From the NCBI RefSeq assembly GCF_016808095.1, contig NC_068975.1:17305501-17369500 (forward strand): a DNA stretch of 64,000 nt, written 5' to 3'. Below the pieces are notes generated by a model. That model saw only the letters and a program-made list of their open reading frames with translations, did not search any database and was not told where the DNA came from. The translations under genes were made by a program, and so were the position numbers. The first letter of the stretch is position 1; every line of letters begins with the position of its first letter. The stretch comes from Vigna angularis (lineage: Eukaryota > Streptophyta > Magnoliopsida > Fabales > Fabaceae). Below are positions 10,554 to 22,568 of the stretch, in pieces.

Positions 10554-13068
10554 TGTAACATCCTAAAATATAGTAATTACCATAATCAGAATTAATTACA
10601 TTAAGCAAATAAAACAGTGCAGTCTTACAAAATCTGAACGAGCGTCAAAAGTCGAACGGCTTATCATACAGAAATAACGAACGCGATACAAACAAGAGTT
10701 CAGAGACGAACGGTCTTGCAAAACTATGACCGAACGTTCAAAATAAAATTAATAAAACTAACTATAGAAACCCGCGAGCGCTCTAAGGCTCGGCTTTAAC
10801 TTCCACATCCACCAGATTCGCGTCTTCCAAATTTTCCTCTTCCAGCACCTCTTCAAGTGACGCACCTCCATCTGCTCACACCCACACGGATGATCATTGC
10901 AATGACAGGACGAACGTACATAGACAAGACGACAACACAAGGAAAAACGAAAGGGTAAGCTTAAGTAATTTAATTCATACGTCAACGTATATACTAACAA
11001 TTCAGATCATTCAAACACATATCTCAACACATAACATCATCCAACATACATTTATATATATATATATATAGACCGACCGTCCGGACCGTATGAATCTGTG
11101 TAGTTACAAGCGTCCTTGCACCCGAGTGATGTAGTAACTGGGATACACCAAACAGCTGCCACTCGAGGTCAGTCCGTTCTTACGTCGCCCATGTTAACTT
11201 ATGGACTAAGGACCTCCTGCCGTTCCCACACATGACATACTTCCTCTACATGAAGATAGTATTCATGGAACATCAGGATGGACAGCGAGTCTTAACTTAT
11301 CCACAGTCATACTTTACCAAATTTAATATCCAATATATGAGTCGTCCCTCCATGGAACGCTCGTTCAAATACCAAAATCATAATTTCCCTTCTTATAGGG
11401 TTCGCACACCTTAATACTTCCTTTTATTTACATTTTCATTCTATGTTCCACTTCCATAAAAAGACGAGTGTTCAATCCTCTATACAACGAGGACGAACGT
11501 CAAGAGTGAAACCGAAAGGTATTCTTTTCAAAAGAATAAAGCTGACGCATTTTACATGACGAACGTGACCACTACTAGAATCAGTTGAATGAACCGACTC
11601 TTAGCAATATAACATAACTGTTTCAGAATAATTTAAGTTCAAAGACTTTAGACCAATTTCAAAGGAAAAATGATACGAAAAGATGATTACTTAGTTATCC
11701 TGAGGAGAATTTGTTTAACTGGGTCGACTGTCAGTCAATGACCGAAAGCGAATATTCATTTACTGATAATTTGAGACGAACGTTATTTACGTACGTTCTG
11801 AAATCAAAGATATGGACGAGCGTTCGGTATAAGACCGTACACTTCTTAGGACGAACGCTAGATATAAGATCGAGCGCTATTTAGGACGAACGCTCAGTGT
11901 AAGACCGAGCGCTACCGTTTTATAAATATAAGGAATAGTAACTTAATTTAGTTTACAAGATTACCACTAGGTTGAGCCGAACGCTCAACATAGTATTTCA
12001 TGGGACGCTCGTTCAATTTCAGAACTCTTTTCAAATAAAAGAATTCCTTTTTAAGCAATTGACTGGAAACCGAACGGTATAAGACCGTACGATGACGAAC
12101 GTATTTTTATCATAGAAAGGCTTATCAGATTCAGATTTTTGATCTATTCTAACTCAACATTTCTCATACAATTCATGATCTTATAATTTCCAATTCATCA
12201 TTTAATTCACATACTTTATAGAATTCATATTCACAACTCATGCCATACAATAATCAACCAGTATCTAATTCATACGTATTAATCCACACATACCATATTC
12301 ACTCAGGCATAACAGCGATCGTTCAGGCATAATCAAACACAGCATACATCTCATACATTCTATTTCTATCATGCTCGCACACAATCATATACGTATGAAC
12401 TAAATTATTAAGCTTCCCTTACCTGGATAGTAGTGTACTCCCAAAAAGCGAGATTTAGCGCTTCCTCTAACAACTTCCTACTCTCAGGTTTCGCTCAACA
12501 GTTTCCATTAAATCTAAAACACCAGAAATCAGAATAACTCAGACCTAGAACCCATGCATGCAACCAGAACTAGGGTTCGCATGAAACCAAAAAGGACGAA
12601 CGCTTAGCAACGAGGACTTACCAGTTCCGTTCCAGATTCTGTTCGGATCAGAATGACGTTCACGTCTCCAGGAACGTTTCTACGGTTCTGAAACGTGATC
12701 GGAGAAGGGAATGGTGAGTTACAGAAGAGAGAAGGTGAACTGGTTCTAGAGAGAAGTTAGAGAAAATGAAGAGTTGGGTTCTGAGGAAGAAGAAGAGTGC
12801 GTGCAGGTGAGAGAGCGTTTTTCGAAACTCAGTTTTGTTAATTTTCACGCCCAACGAACGAGCGTCTCCTCTGCTGACACCTGCACTCCCACTTCTGACT
12901 TTCGAAGCTTCTACGTGACACATGGCGCTCGTGCATGCAGTGCAAAGTGCGTTTTTAATGCACTGGACGTGTGGCGTGGTGCTTTTATGGAAGCAGCCAG
13001 GTGACTCAGCAGTGCAATAATGACAGATTTGACAGTATAATCATGGTTTAAATTCCCGAGATCTCACA
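10554..13068 (-). repeat. 5' LTR of the Tekay-type element
   Basis: 2515 bp, the promoter-bearing LTR in element orientation. It retains the 30-bp segment missing from the other LTR and has only two units of the 35-bp array (11848-11917). A TA tract lies near 11053-11070. It is followed on the plus strand by the ATATT target duplication at 13069-13073. Confidence 0.95.
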
Positions 13069-13522
13069 ATATTCAAGTTCAAACATTTTCTTAACCAATC
13101 ACAATCCTTGCATAGAAACCAAAATTTAGTGGCCAAGTCACTTGCACATTCAAATAATATATCCTAATATTTTATCAAAATTATAAATATTTTTCCTTAC
13201 CTATAATGACTATCATCGAGAAAAAATCTCAAACTATCCAAATAACTGAAATTTAATATATGGTAAAAAGAAATTAGAAAGTCACATTTATCAACAAATC
13301 CTATCAAAATTGATGATAAAATCACAAGAAAAACAAAATATGAAATTGTTTATATAACAATAAAAACATACTCTCTTTAAAAATTTGATCAAATAGAATT
13401 GATTCCTAACTCCTCAACTACTATCAAAGTTTAGAGAAAAGAAAGAAAAATAAAAGAAAAGGAATAATAAAGGATGAGGGAAGTGAGAATAAGGGGAAAA
13501 GGGGAGTGTGTTTAAGGGACAA

Positions 13523-13800
13523 TTACAATGTATATTATTTTAAGTAGTGTGGATTTATGACATTAGAATTTCAATCCCAAAACATGCTTAATGATAAACA
13601 ACTCATTAGTTCAAACTACACTTCATATCATATTGAATATAAATAAACAAATCAATTATTTATATTCAAATTAAAATTATATTTAAATAATTTAAACATA
13701 ATTTTTACTTTTATATAAAGATTCAAACCTTTAAACATCGAACCAAATAAATTGTTGCAATAATTAATAAAAAATCAAGTTGAAATCAAATGTGAAAGTT
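13523..13800 (+). repeat. Direct repeat, copy 1 (about 280 bp)
   Basis: This stretch matches 15281-15565 in the same orientation with scattered differences. Shared blocks include ATTTATGACATTA, TTCAAACTACACTTCATATCA and AAACATCGA. The two copies flank about 1.5 kb that contains LINE-like coding debris. Confidence 0.75.
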
Positions 13801-14299
13801 TAGAGATAAAGAAGAGCAAAAAAAACGTAATGATAAAGGGTGAGAGAAGTGAGAGTGAAATATGTGTGTGTGCACATATGATGTTCTAACAAGCTACTTT
13901 TTGAACACTGGGTAAGAGTGATTGTATTAATCTTTGGAATGATTATTGGTGTTTTGGCATTTGCATATCTAAACTAGCTAGAATTCCTTATTCTAACACA
14001 ATAAGTTTATACTTTGTTATTAATTCAGTCTAGACAAATACTCATTGGAGTTTTTCTTCTTTTGTTACCAATTTATGTGATTTTTCTTCTTTAATGGTTA
14101 ATAAGGATGAGGATGTGCCTAATTGGAATCTGGTATATTGGTTGGTATATTGGTTGGTATATTGGTCTGTTTTCTCAAAAAGTTATGAAAAATGTTTTAC
14201 TATTCTAGTATGGAACATGTGGATTGAAGGAACTTGATTTGGTTGGATGTCACCAACTAAAACTTTGGTTCTTTCGAAATTGTTGTATGATTGTTTACA

Positions 14300-14700
14300 T
14301 ATTGATTTTGTTGTTAAAAAAGTAGTGATTTTATGCTCTATGTGTTTTTTGTGTGGTAATAATGTTGAATCTTTCTTTCATTTATTTAATCATTGTTCTA
14401 TTGGTATGCAATTATGAAAATGATAGAAGGAAGTTTTTCAGGATTTGTAATTTTCTTCGTTGGCTTTGGTTATTCAGTTTATAAAGTCTCCTGTATTCAT
14501 TTTCTTATAATGATTAAAGTGATTGTCATTACTATAGTTATTGGATTATTTAAAGGATGAGATAGTAGATTTCAGGATCCAATTGTGATTCCTTCTGCTT
14601 TTTTTAAATTAAGGAGTTAGAGTGTATGATGGAAATAAATCTAAGAATCATATGAGTAATATTGTCTCTAAAATTTTGGTGTTGAAGTTTTTTCAATATT
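14300..14700 (+). pseudogene. Non-LTR (LINE) remnant, RT zinc-binding segment
   Basis: Translating near 14320-14410 gives CSMCFLCGNNVESFFHLFNH followed by CSIGMQL and a stop. This matches the zf-RVT pattern at the C-terminus of plant L1-like reverse transcriptases: paired Cys, then ES..HLF..C. Downstream, about 14505-14610, frames resemble the linker into the LINE RNase H domain. No intact reading frame remains. It could instead be a host-gene copy of a LINE-derived domain, but the decay argues for debris. Confidence 0.5.
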
Positions 14701-15280
14701 CAAACTAGGAAAGGTAGAGTGATTTCATTAATGGAAGTAACATGACAAGTTTTAGAGGAATTTGAGATGAATATATGGATATTTTAAAGTTTTTCTAAGG
14801 ATACAAACTTCTATTTATGTCGAATTTATGGAGGTCATTTATGAGTTGAAACATGCTCAAAGGAGGCTTTGGTTATTTTGATCAACGAGTGGTTTTTTAG
14901 AATCTTAGAGGAAGATGAAGTCGATCCTTGTATTTTCGTAAACACATTTCCCATGTTTTTTGTTGTGTCGATAAATTAACTAATTTAACTTTAAACAATA
15001 TAAGTTGTTGCTATTTTTACCTCCATGTATTTAATTTGATTTTTTTTCATAATGATTTGTCTATATTTCATGAACTTTATTTTTTATTATAAATTTAGTA
15101 TGGTCTCTCATATATTTTATTATTTTATTTTATTTTATTCTTTTTGATAATTTTTTATAGGATAATAAATGAGTGATAAGTTTTGGAATTCAATATAATT
15201 AAAAAATCAAATTTTATATAATGTCTAACCTAATTTTATTTGGAAAAGAAGATTTATAGACAAATTATCTTTAAAGCTAC

Positions 15281-15565
15281 AATATGTATTGTTTTAACTA
15301 GTGCGAATTTATGACATTAAGATGCTAATCCAAAATCATGCTTTCCATTTTAGTTTTGAGTGATGGGTATACAGCTCATTAATTCAAACTACACTTCATA
15401 TCACATATTAAGTATAAATAAATAACCAATGATTTATATTCAAATTAATATTAAGTTTAAATAATTTTTATTTTTGATATGTGGATTCAAACCCTTAAAC
15501 ATCGATTCAAACACATAATTGCAACAATTAATGAAAAAAATCAAACTAAAATCAAATGTGAACAA
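15281..15565 (+). repeat. Direct repeat, copy 2 (about 285 bp)
   Basis: Second copy of the repeat at 13523-13800, with a roughly 30-bp insertion near 15340-15370. It shares the block around TTCAAACTACACTTCATATCA and the segment near AAACATCGATTCAAA. Confidence 0.75.
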
Positions 15566-17975
15566 TAATTTGGTGATGGATGAAAAAAAAAATACCCTTT
15601 TTTTGTCTCTGTGCTCAAAACCAGTTCTAGTAACAAATTTTCTGATTCCAATAGAGCTAGTTCTATTTGGATCATTACCATAGATATTTTGCCTTTTCTC
15701 TTTTCTTGTGAAATGCAGTCCTTTCTGAAATTTGGTGTTCTTGAGCTTGATGATGGAGTGTGTAGAAAAACAAAACCTGCAGGGATAGTAATATTTAATT
15801 AAATTGGATTGTAAGAAATTATGTTATGTGAAAGTGTGAGGAACAATTTCTGGTGAAAACCTGCACATACATACACTTTTACTCCTATTTGGTTTCTCAC
15901 TCTTCTCTTTATCTTCTTTCTAGGCAAAGGTCAAACAAGGTACTCCATTAGGGTTCTTCCGTTTGTCTCAATTCTTGGGAGTTTAAAATATAAGGAAAGA
16001 TCTACAACAGTAAACATTTTTTTTAATTTTATAGTATTCTTTTTATAATCAAGTCAAAAAGAAATTAATGGGACCAAATTCATGCTCCATTGACTGTGTG
16101 AGAACAGTGGACTCAAAACATCTTTATTTAATCTTCTCATTAAGAAAAAAAATAATAATTTGTTTTAACTATAAATAAGAAGGTGCATCCGTCACATGAT
16201 ATTCATTTTTTCTTATTTATTTTTGTAATAAAGTTACTTTTGTATGTACTAGCACCACTTATTTCACACTAGAATACACATAAAGTTTGTATTTAGTCTT
16301 TAATAAACATTACAAATCACGAACTTATTTTTCATTGACAGAAGAAAAAAACAGAAAAATAAAGTTAAACGTGAACTTATTGTAATAAAAATATAACGTA
16401 AAATCTTCCTTTTATATTTGATGTTTGTAACTTATAATTTGAATAAAAATAATGCTAGAATATTAATATAGATTATTGTAACATGCACATAAGATAACCA
16501 TCTTTCTTATGTCCTAAAAAAGCCTTTCCATAATTATTTTTTTATAAAATATTAGTTCATATTTATTGTTTTTTTCTCTTTTCTATTTATCTTTATATTA
16601 TTGCTTTGTGGTATTTAAATATTATAATTCTAAAATAAAATTACAGATAATCATTCCCATGGCTCAATTTGGTTGACGTTAGATAATTATTGTTGGTTTT
16701 AATATTTGGTGTGTATTTTAAGATTTTTTTTTAAAGCGTCTAGGTGAGTTTAGATGAGAAAATGTTTATATAATATATTTAATTTGACTTGTAAGGGATG
16801 CAATAATTTTGGTTATTATTACACTAATGTCTTAAAATTCATATAAAATTAGTTTAACTCAAAATGACTAGCTAAAACCCAAAATTCGCATATTCTAACT
16901 AAAATTCAAGCAACTTATATGAAATAATTCATTCTGCTCATACAACTTAAGCATTTAATATAACATGTGTACAATATCCAACTACAACTAATTCAAACAT
17001 AAAATCGATCAACTTCTACATGAAAATCAAAAGTTAGTATTAATGTATTTCTAAAACAAATAACTTTACATTTTGCATATCTTAATCTCCTCATCTTAGC
17101 ACTTTCATTCTAATTTCATCATTCATGCACAAATTATTATAAAAGCAAACTTAAATATTGCAAATTTATTAGCTTAAAGAAAAAAGACAAAAGTCATTCA
17201 ACACTATAAAAGTTCTAACTTGCTCCGCAAAATTTTGATTCACAAACAAAGCATATAACTATATAGCATAGATTATTTAGCTAAAATCTCACTTATTTAC
17301 AAAAAATTAAAACAAAAAACTATATGCGTGAGTCATAGAATATATCCTTAAACTCTGATATATTTCAAATTATGTCTTCTAATAAGATAAGTGGAAAATG
17401 ATTTCAAAAATCTTAAAATAAAAGTTAGAATTTAAAGAAAATAAATTTAAAAAGGGTGAAATTTATAAAAAAAATGAGTAATTGAAATTCAGTTATATAT
17501 ATAAAAGAAGTCAAAATTTATTACATGAAAATTACGTTAAAAAACTAAAATTGTGAAGTATTAAAAGTCAAGAGATTAACATTTTAAAAATAACTAGAGA
17601 ACAATATCACAAATTTTATAAAATATGGTGACAAGTAACTAACCAAAAAACAAAAAACTGTGAATCCCTCAACCCATCAATAACACTCACCCACTTTCCA
17701 CCATGCAAACAAATGCAATATGTATATATATATACCCTTTACCCACCCCACCTAATAATTCCAACTAACTACCATTATAAATTTATTTTCAAAATTGAAA
17801 GAATGAAAATTTTTTAACGTAATAAAATGTATAAAACCTGAAAATTATAATAATTTGAAAATATATATATTCAAGGTGTTCATTATTATTTTTTTATTCA
17901 AAAAGATTTAGATTTTATTAATTTTGATTTATTTTATTTAAAAAATATATAAAGTGTTTATTAGAATATAAGTTT

Positions 17976-18014
<39 letters not shown>

Positions 18015-18447
18015 GGTTATTTATTAAATAAATTTATTAAAATATATCATAATTATTATGTGTGTGATTTTCGTTATATATAAAATATTTAAAGAGAATT
18101 TATAAAAAAAATAAAAAAAAATATCTTGTACAGTTTTGAGAAGATCACTTAATATCTTTTAAGAATATTTAGGTTTTAATAATGAGAATGACATTCATAA
18201 ATATACATATTAAATGAGTGAATGGGTGAGTGACAAGTAAGAGGTAAATGAAATTTATGTTCTTTTATTCTTGTTTTCTTTTCTTGTATTTGTATTGGTA
18301 TATGATGTGATATTTTATGAGTCTAAACTAGATATTATTTAGTATTGTAATGACATGTTAACATGTAATGACATGTTAACATGTGTTTGTTTTACTTTGT
18401 CGAAGATACTCTTGATGAGAGTGATAGGAAGTGGATTCAATTTTTAA

Positions 18448-19214
18448 GGCTGTGTTCACATGGGGTTAATTTACTGTTAACGATGATTGGGGAGCGAAGA
18501 AACGAAGTGAATGTCGTGTTCGTTTGATAAGAACTGCGCGGAAGGAATAGGAGGCAATTGCGAGATGGGCACCTTTTTCGTCACCCGGGGGAAGCGACGA
18601 TTTGGAGGGGATCTAGACAAAATGTCTCGTGTACCCCTCAAACATTACTCCCCAAAATCCATCACTCTCTCTCTCTGGCCCCACCACCCTTCTCTCTCTC
18701 AGAACTCTCACACCAATCTCAATCTTCATCAACATTCCATATACTCACCATTTTTTTACTCAACCTTCCAAGCATATAAAAACAAGAAAAATTGAAAAAG
18801 CGAAAGCAGGTAGCTATTTGGTGTGTGAAGGAGAGATCTGAGTGAGAAGGTATGTGAAAGGAAGGTGGTAGCAGAAGTGTTTTAATTATATTTTTTAAAT
18901 TATTTTTAATAATTATTCCAAATTTTTAACTTTTAATTAACATTTTTACAATTAAATATAACATTAATAAATATAATTTTATATTACTTTAATACCTAGG
19001 GACATTTTGGTAATCTTCAATTTCTACTAATTAAATTAATTTTTTAAAATCGTCACATCAATCAAATTCTACACTAATTCTCACAAACTTCAACCCAAAA
19101 TTCACTCTCAATTACCTTCAAATCTCCTCAAATAAACACACAAAAAAATCACCCTCAAATCCCCTCAAATCTACTCAATCACTCTCCCCCAATCACCTCC
19201 AACTAAACACACCC
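18448..19214. mobile_element. Tourist-like (PIF/Harbinger) MITE candidate, 767 bp
   Basis: The left end reads GGCTGTGTTCACATGG. The right end, reverse complemented, reads GGGTGTGTTTAGTTGG. Both are flanked by a TAA trinucleotide (18445-18447 and 19215-19217). Imperfect terminal repeats of this kind with a TWA target duplication fit PIF/Harbinger-type MITEs. The interior is unusual: 18511-18800 is relatively GC- and CT-rich (runs of CTCTCT, then GCATATAAAAAC), resembling a promoter and 5' leader. Open frames there (18511-18795 and overlapping frames) are not supported as genes. Confidence 0.55.
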
Positions 19215-19217
19215 TAA

Positions 19218-20468
19218 GGCTTGAGAAAAGGAGAAATGATGCCCTATTTGTAAGGCTCAAGGGAAGTAGAAAGAGTAATTAATCTACTATTGAATGACTA
19301 TTGAAAAACTGTGTGCGAGAGTTACAAATCGGTTATTGATGTTGAGTTCATTAGTGATTCTATAAATTATGGTGATGACATATTTTGTGTGGTTGTGTGA
19401 AATAATTTATATGACGTTGTGAGACACTGTGACTGTGTAAGGTTTAAGTGATTTGTTATATTTCAACGAATATATATGTTTTTATAATGTTTGAATGATT
19501 GTATATTAGCTTACCATTGTATTGATGTTTTTCACTTGTAATTATGTTTTTATACAAAAGTATATAATTATAGAAATGTTGAAAAATATCTACAACACTA
19601 AGAATAATGAAAAGACATTTAAAATAATTTTTTAATATTTCATTTTTCTTTTTAATAAATTTGTAAAAGTATATTTTATTTTAAAATTTTCAATAAAATA
19701 TAAATTAAATTTTATTTTAAATTATGCAATTTGGTTAATTATAAATTGTATTAAACGAAAAATTAGGATATTACATAAAATATATATTTATCTCCAATTT
19801 GAAAAAATAAACAAGTATTGAAAAATTATTACATACTTTTCCTGTAATGATAAATTTAGTTTTTCTAGACACTTAGTAAAAAAAATTAAACTTACCGATC
19901 TCAACTCATTTATTTTATTTTATAAGAAATCATTATCTAAATCATTTAGTTCAATTTTTAAAGAAAGATTGGAGTAAAAGATTAAAATAAGATTTGAAAT
20001 TTTAGGAAAAGCAAAAAATTATTTAAAACTTTAAAAATATGAAGAAAACTAATGCATGTGGGTTTGAATAAGAAAAGCAATTTTCTTTCTTGAGGTGAGA
20101 GAAAGAATCCCTTAGATCCTGCGTTTTGTCCAAACATGTCTGTATCCTCTGAACCGGTTCATACACTGAACCGGATCGGGATTCAAATGGTAACGTGTCC
20201 CTTGTTAGTGGGTGAATGGATGTGGTGTGGTAGGGTCCACGCTGAGCTATGGTCAATGGTCAACATGCTTTTATTAAGATTGCATGGTTTTGTGTGCACT
20301 TGACCGAAAGGTGAGTGAAATGACACTTAGATCCTTCGTTCACACTTAGCCGAAAGTTTGTATTCTATTTATATATATATATTTTTTAATTTAGTCTACG
20401 TTTAAAATAAAATATTTATTTTGGATGTTTAATCCTAAATTTCCAACACAACATTTTAAATTTTTTTT
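19218..20468. other. Intergenic, no gene supported
   Basis: Mostly AT-rich. A patch at about 20095-20350 is clearly richer in G and C and non-repetitive (paired AACCGG words near 20150 and 20170; TGGTCAATGGTCAAC near 20247, a W-box-like doublet). A minus-strand frame (20023-20256, 77 codons) overlaps it but shows no domain. The patch could be an exon or promoter relic of a gene that I cannot identify. Confidence 0.45.
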
Positions 20469-21700
20469 TTAACCTTAACAATATTTTTTTTGACTTTTTT
20501 TTCTTTTTTATTAAAATAACTCTACACCCCTTTAACTCCACGTCCTTTTAAAAAAACTTTAAAACTTTATTTCTTATTTATAATTTAATAAATATTTAAT
20601 TTAATTTAAAAATCAAATATTATTTAATATATTTTCATATTTTAATAATTATTAAAATATAGTTTATATTATTATAATAGTTATATTAAAACAATAAAAA
20701 TAAAAATAAAAATAATAAAAATAATAACATAAAATCTGATTTAATATATAATTATATTAAATATTAAATTAAATTAAAATATTATTAAATTTTAAATACA
20801 AAATAAAATTTAAAAAAAAATCATTCATCGCATATTCCAATTTCGATTAGGAAAAAAGATTTTAAAACTTTGTTTTTATTTATAATTTAATAAATATTTA
20901 ATTTAATTTAAAAATCTATTATTATTGAATATATTTTCGTATTTTAATAATTATTAAAATATAAATTATATTATTATAATAATTATACTAAAACAATTAA
21001 AATGAAAATAATAATAATAATAAAAATAATAATATAAATTATGATTTAATATATAAATATATTAAATTATATTAAAATATTAAATAAAATTAAATCATTA
21101 TTAAATTTTAAATAAAAAATAAAATTCAAAAAAATCATTCATCGGATATTGGTATCTGTTCGGATATCCAATTCCGATTAAAACAATTTTAAAACTTTGT
21201 TTTTATTTATAATTTAATAATTATTTAATTTAATATAAAAATTTTATATTATTTAATATATTTTTTATTCAAATAACTATTAAAATATATTTATATTACT
21301 GTAATAGTAATATTAAAAAAAATAGTAATTAAGAAATCTAAAAATTTTGAAATTCGATTTTATTAATTTAATATTATAATATAATTTAATACATTTATAT
21401 ATCTTAAATTAGATTTTATATTATTATTTTTGTTTTTTTATTTTTATGATTATTATTTTAATTTTAATTTTAATTTTTTAATATAACTATTATAATAATA
21501 TAAATTATAATTTAATAATTATTAAAATATGAAATATATTAAATAATATTAGGTTTTTAAATTAACTTAAATAGTTATTAAATTATAAATAAGAAATAAA
21601 GTTTTAAAATTTTTTATTAAAAGGATGCAGAGTTAAAGGATCTAGGGTTACTTTAATAAAGAAAAAGAGAAAAAATTAGAAAAATATTTACTAAGGTTAA
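20469..21700. mobile_element. Long inverted-repeat AT-rich element (foldback-like)
   Basis: The left side from 20469 (TTAACCTTA..., then CCTTTAACTCCACGTCCTTTT and TTTATTTCTTATTTATAATT) recurs as its reverse complement at the right side, ending at 21700. Arms are about 200 bp or more with mismatches. The centre has two more imperfect copies of the same AT-rich module starting near 20855 and 21180, each preceded by TCATTCATCG and ATTCCGATTA-like words. No target duplication is evident. It could be a MULE- or foldback-type MITE. Confidence 0.55.
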
Positions 21701-22498
21701 AAGAAAAATTGAAAAAATTAGAAGGAAAGGATGAAGTGTCGAAAGTGCAGGTGAAACACCCTTTATTTTGAAATGTATCATATTTACCTCTCTTAAACCA
21801 TAATAAAACCACTTTTATTTGTTGAACATATAATAACACTTTTGTCATCCTCTTGTGATCCCCTATCTTTGTCTCTGTGAAATAACTACTACCATTCAAT
21901 GCAAAGACCGTTAACATCTGTTACATTAAATAAATAACAAATTCTTGCTTCATTTATTGCTTTGCAAATGAAAAATAAACAAAACAAAAATTATAATATT
22001 AAAAAAAAACAGAGAAAATAGTATATTATTCCGTATGCTTTTCTAAAACAATTGAATTTCTTTGAAGGTTTTTACTTTTATTTAAATATTGTTTGGAATT
22101 TTTCAATTTAACTTTGATTACTTTTTGTTATTTGGTACCTTTACTCTTTATTTAACATCGCATTACTTTGTAACTAAATTAAGAGTTTACTTTAATAATA
22201 AGAGAAAAATTATTAATAATTACGATTATAACCAATCTTGTTATTTGGCAAATAAGTTATCAAGAGTAATTCTTTCAAAAAAATTGTGTTGTATAATTAC
22301 AATATTATTCAACTGTATTATTATAAAAAAAATTAGATACATATATTATTTATATGCAATTAAATTTTATTTAAAAAATAACACCTACATCTATCTAGAA
22401 TATTGCATTTATTTTTTTCTCTTTTCCAATTATCTCTTTATTATTTATTACTTAATGTATGTTTATTTAAAAAATGTAAAAAAATACTTACTAGTTAC
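21701..22498. other. AT-rich flank, no gene
   Basis: Very AT-rich. The 150-codon frame at 22089-22541 is almost entirely Phe, Tyr, Ile, Leu, Asn and Lys and reflects base composition; its end runs into the LTR starting at 22504. No conserved motif is visible. Confidence 0.6.
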
Positions 22499-22568
22499 GA
22501 AACTGATAGCAACATCTTTAGGTAGGTTGGGTCAAAGTTAGAAGAGAAGTTATGGTGATGGTGAAATG

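Larger units (their letters stand above)
3198..13068 (-). mobile_element. Complete Ty3/gypsy retrotransposon, Tekay-type chromovirus
   Basis: A 9.87-kb element has TG...CA LTRs (3198-5785 and 10554-13068) and a perfect 5-bp target duplication ATATT (3193-3197 and 13069-13073). A tRNA-iMet primer site lies next to the right LTR and a polypurine tract next to the left LTR, so it reads on the minus strand. The pol order is gag, protease, RT, RNase H, integrase with a C-terminal chromodomain, which is the chromovirus arrangement; the chromodomain and integrase tail look Tekay-like. The coding region is broken by three nonsense codons and one frameshift. The LTRs differ by about 14 substitutions by my reading (about 0.6%), so insertion is recent. 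Confidence 0.95.
13074..18444. other. AT-rich intergenic DNA with repeat debris
   Basis: No host gene is supported. The stretch holds a direct repeat (13523-13800 and 15281-15565), a LINE remnant between its copies, a (TA)n tract near 17977-18010, three copies of a 14-bp unit at about 14132-14173 (TATATTGGTTGG), and a local tandem duplication near 18347-18382. A 63-codon frame at 15611-15802 has no recognisable domain. 15850-18440 is otherwise featureless to my reading. Confidence 0.6.

Noticed and set aside
15611..15802. 63-codon frame
   Set aside because: No domain and no support from context in AT-rich intergenic DNA.
22089..22541. 150-codon frame
   Set aside because: Composition-driven Phe/Tyr/Ile/Asn/Lys text in AT-rich DNA, running across an LTR boundary.
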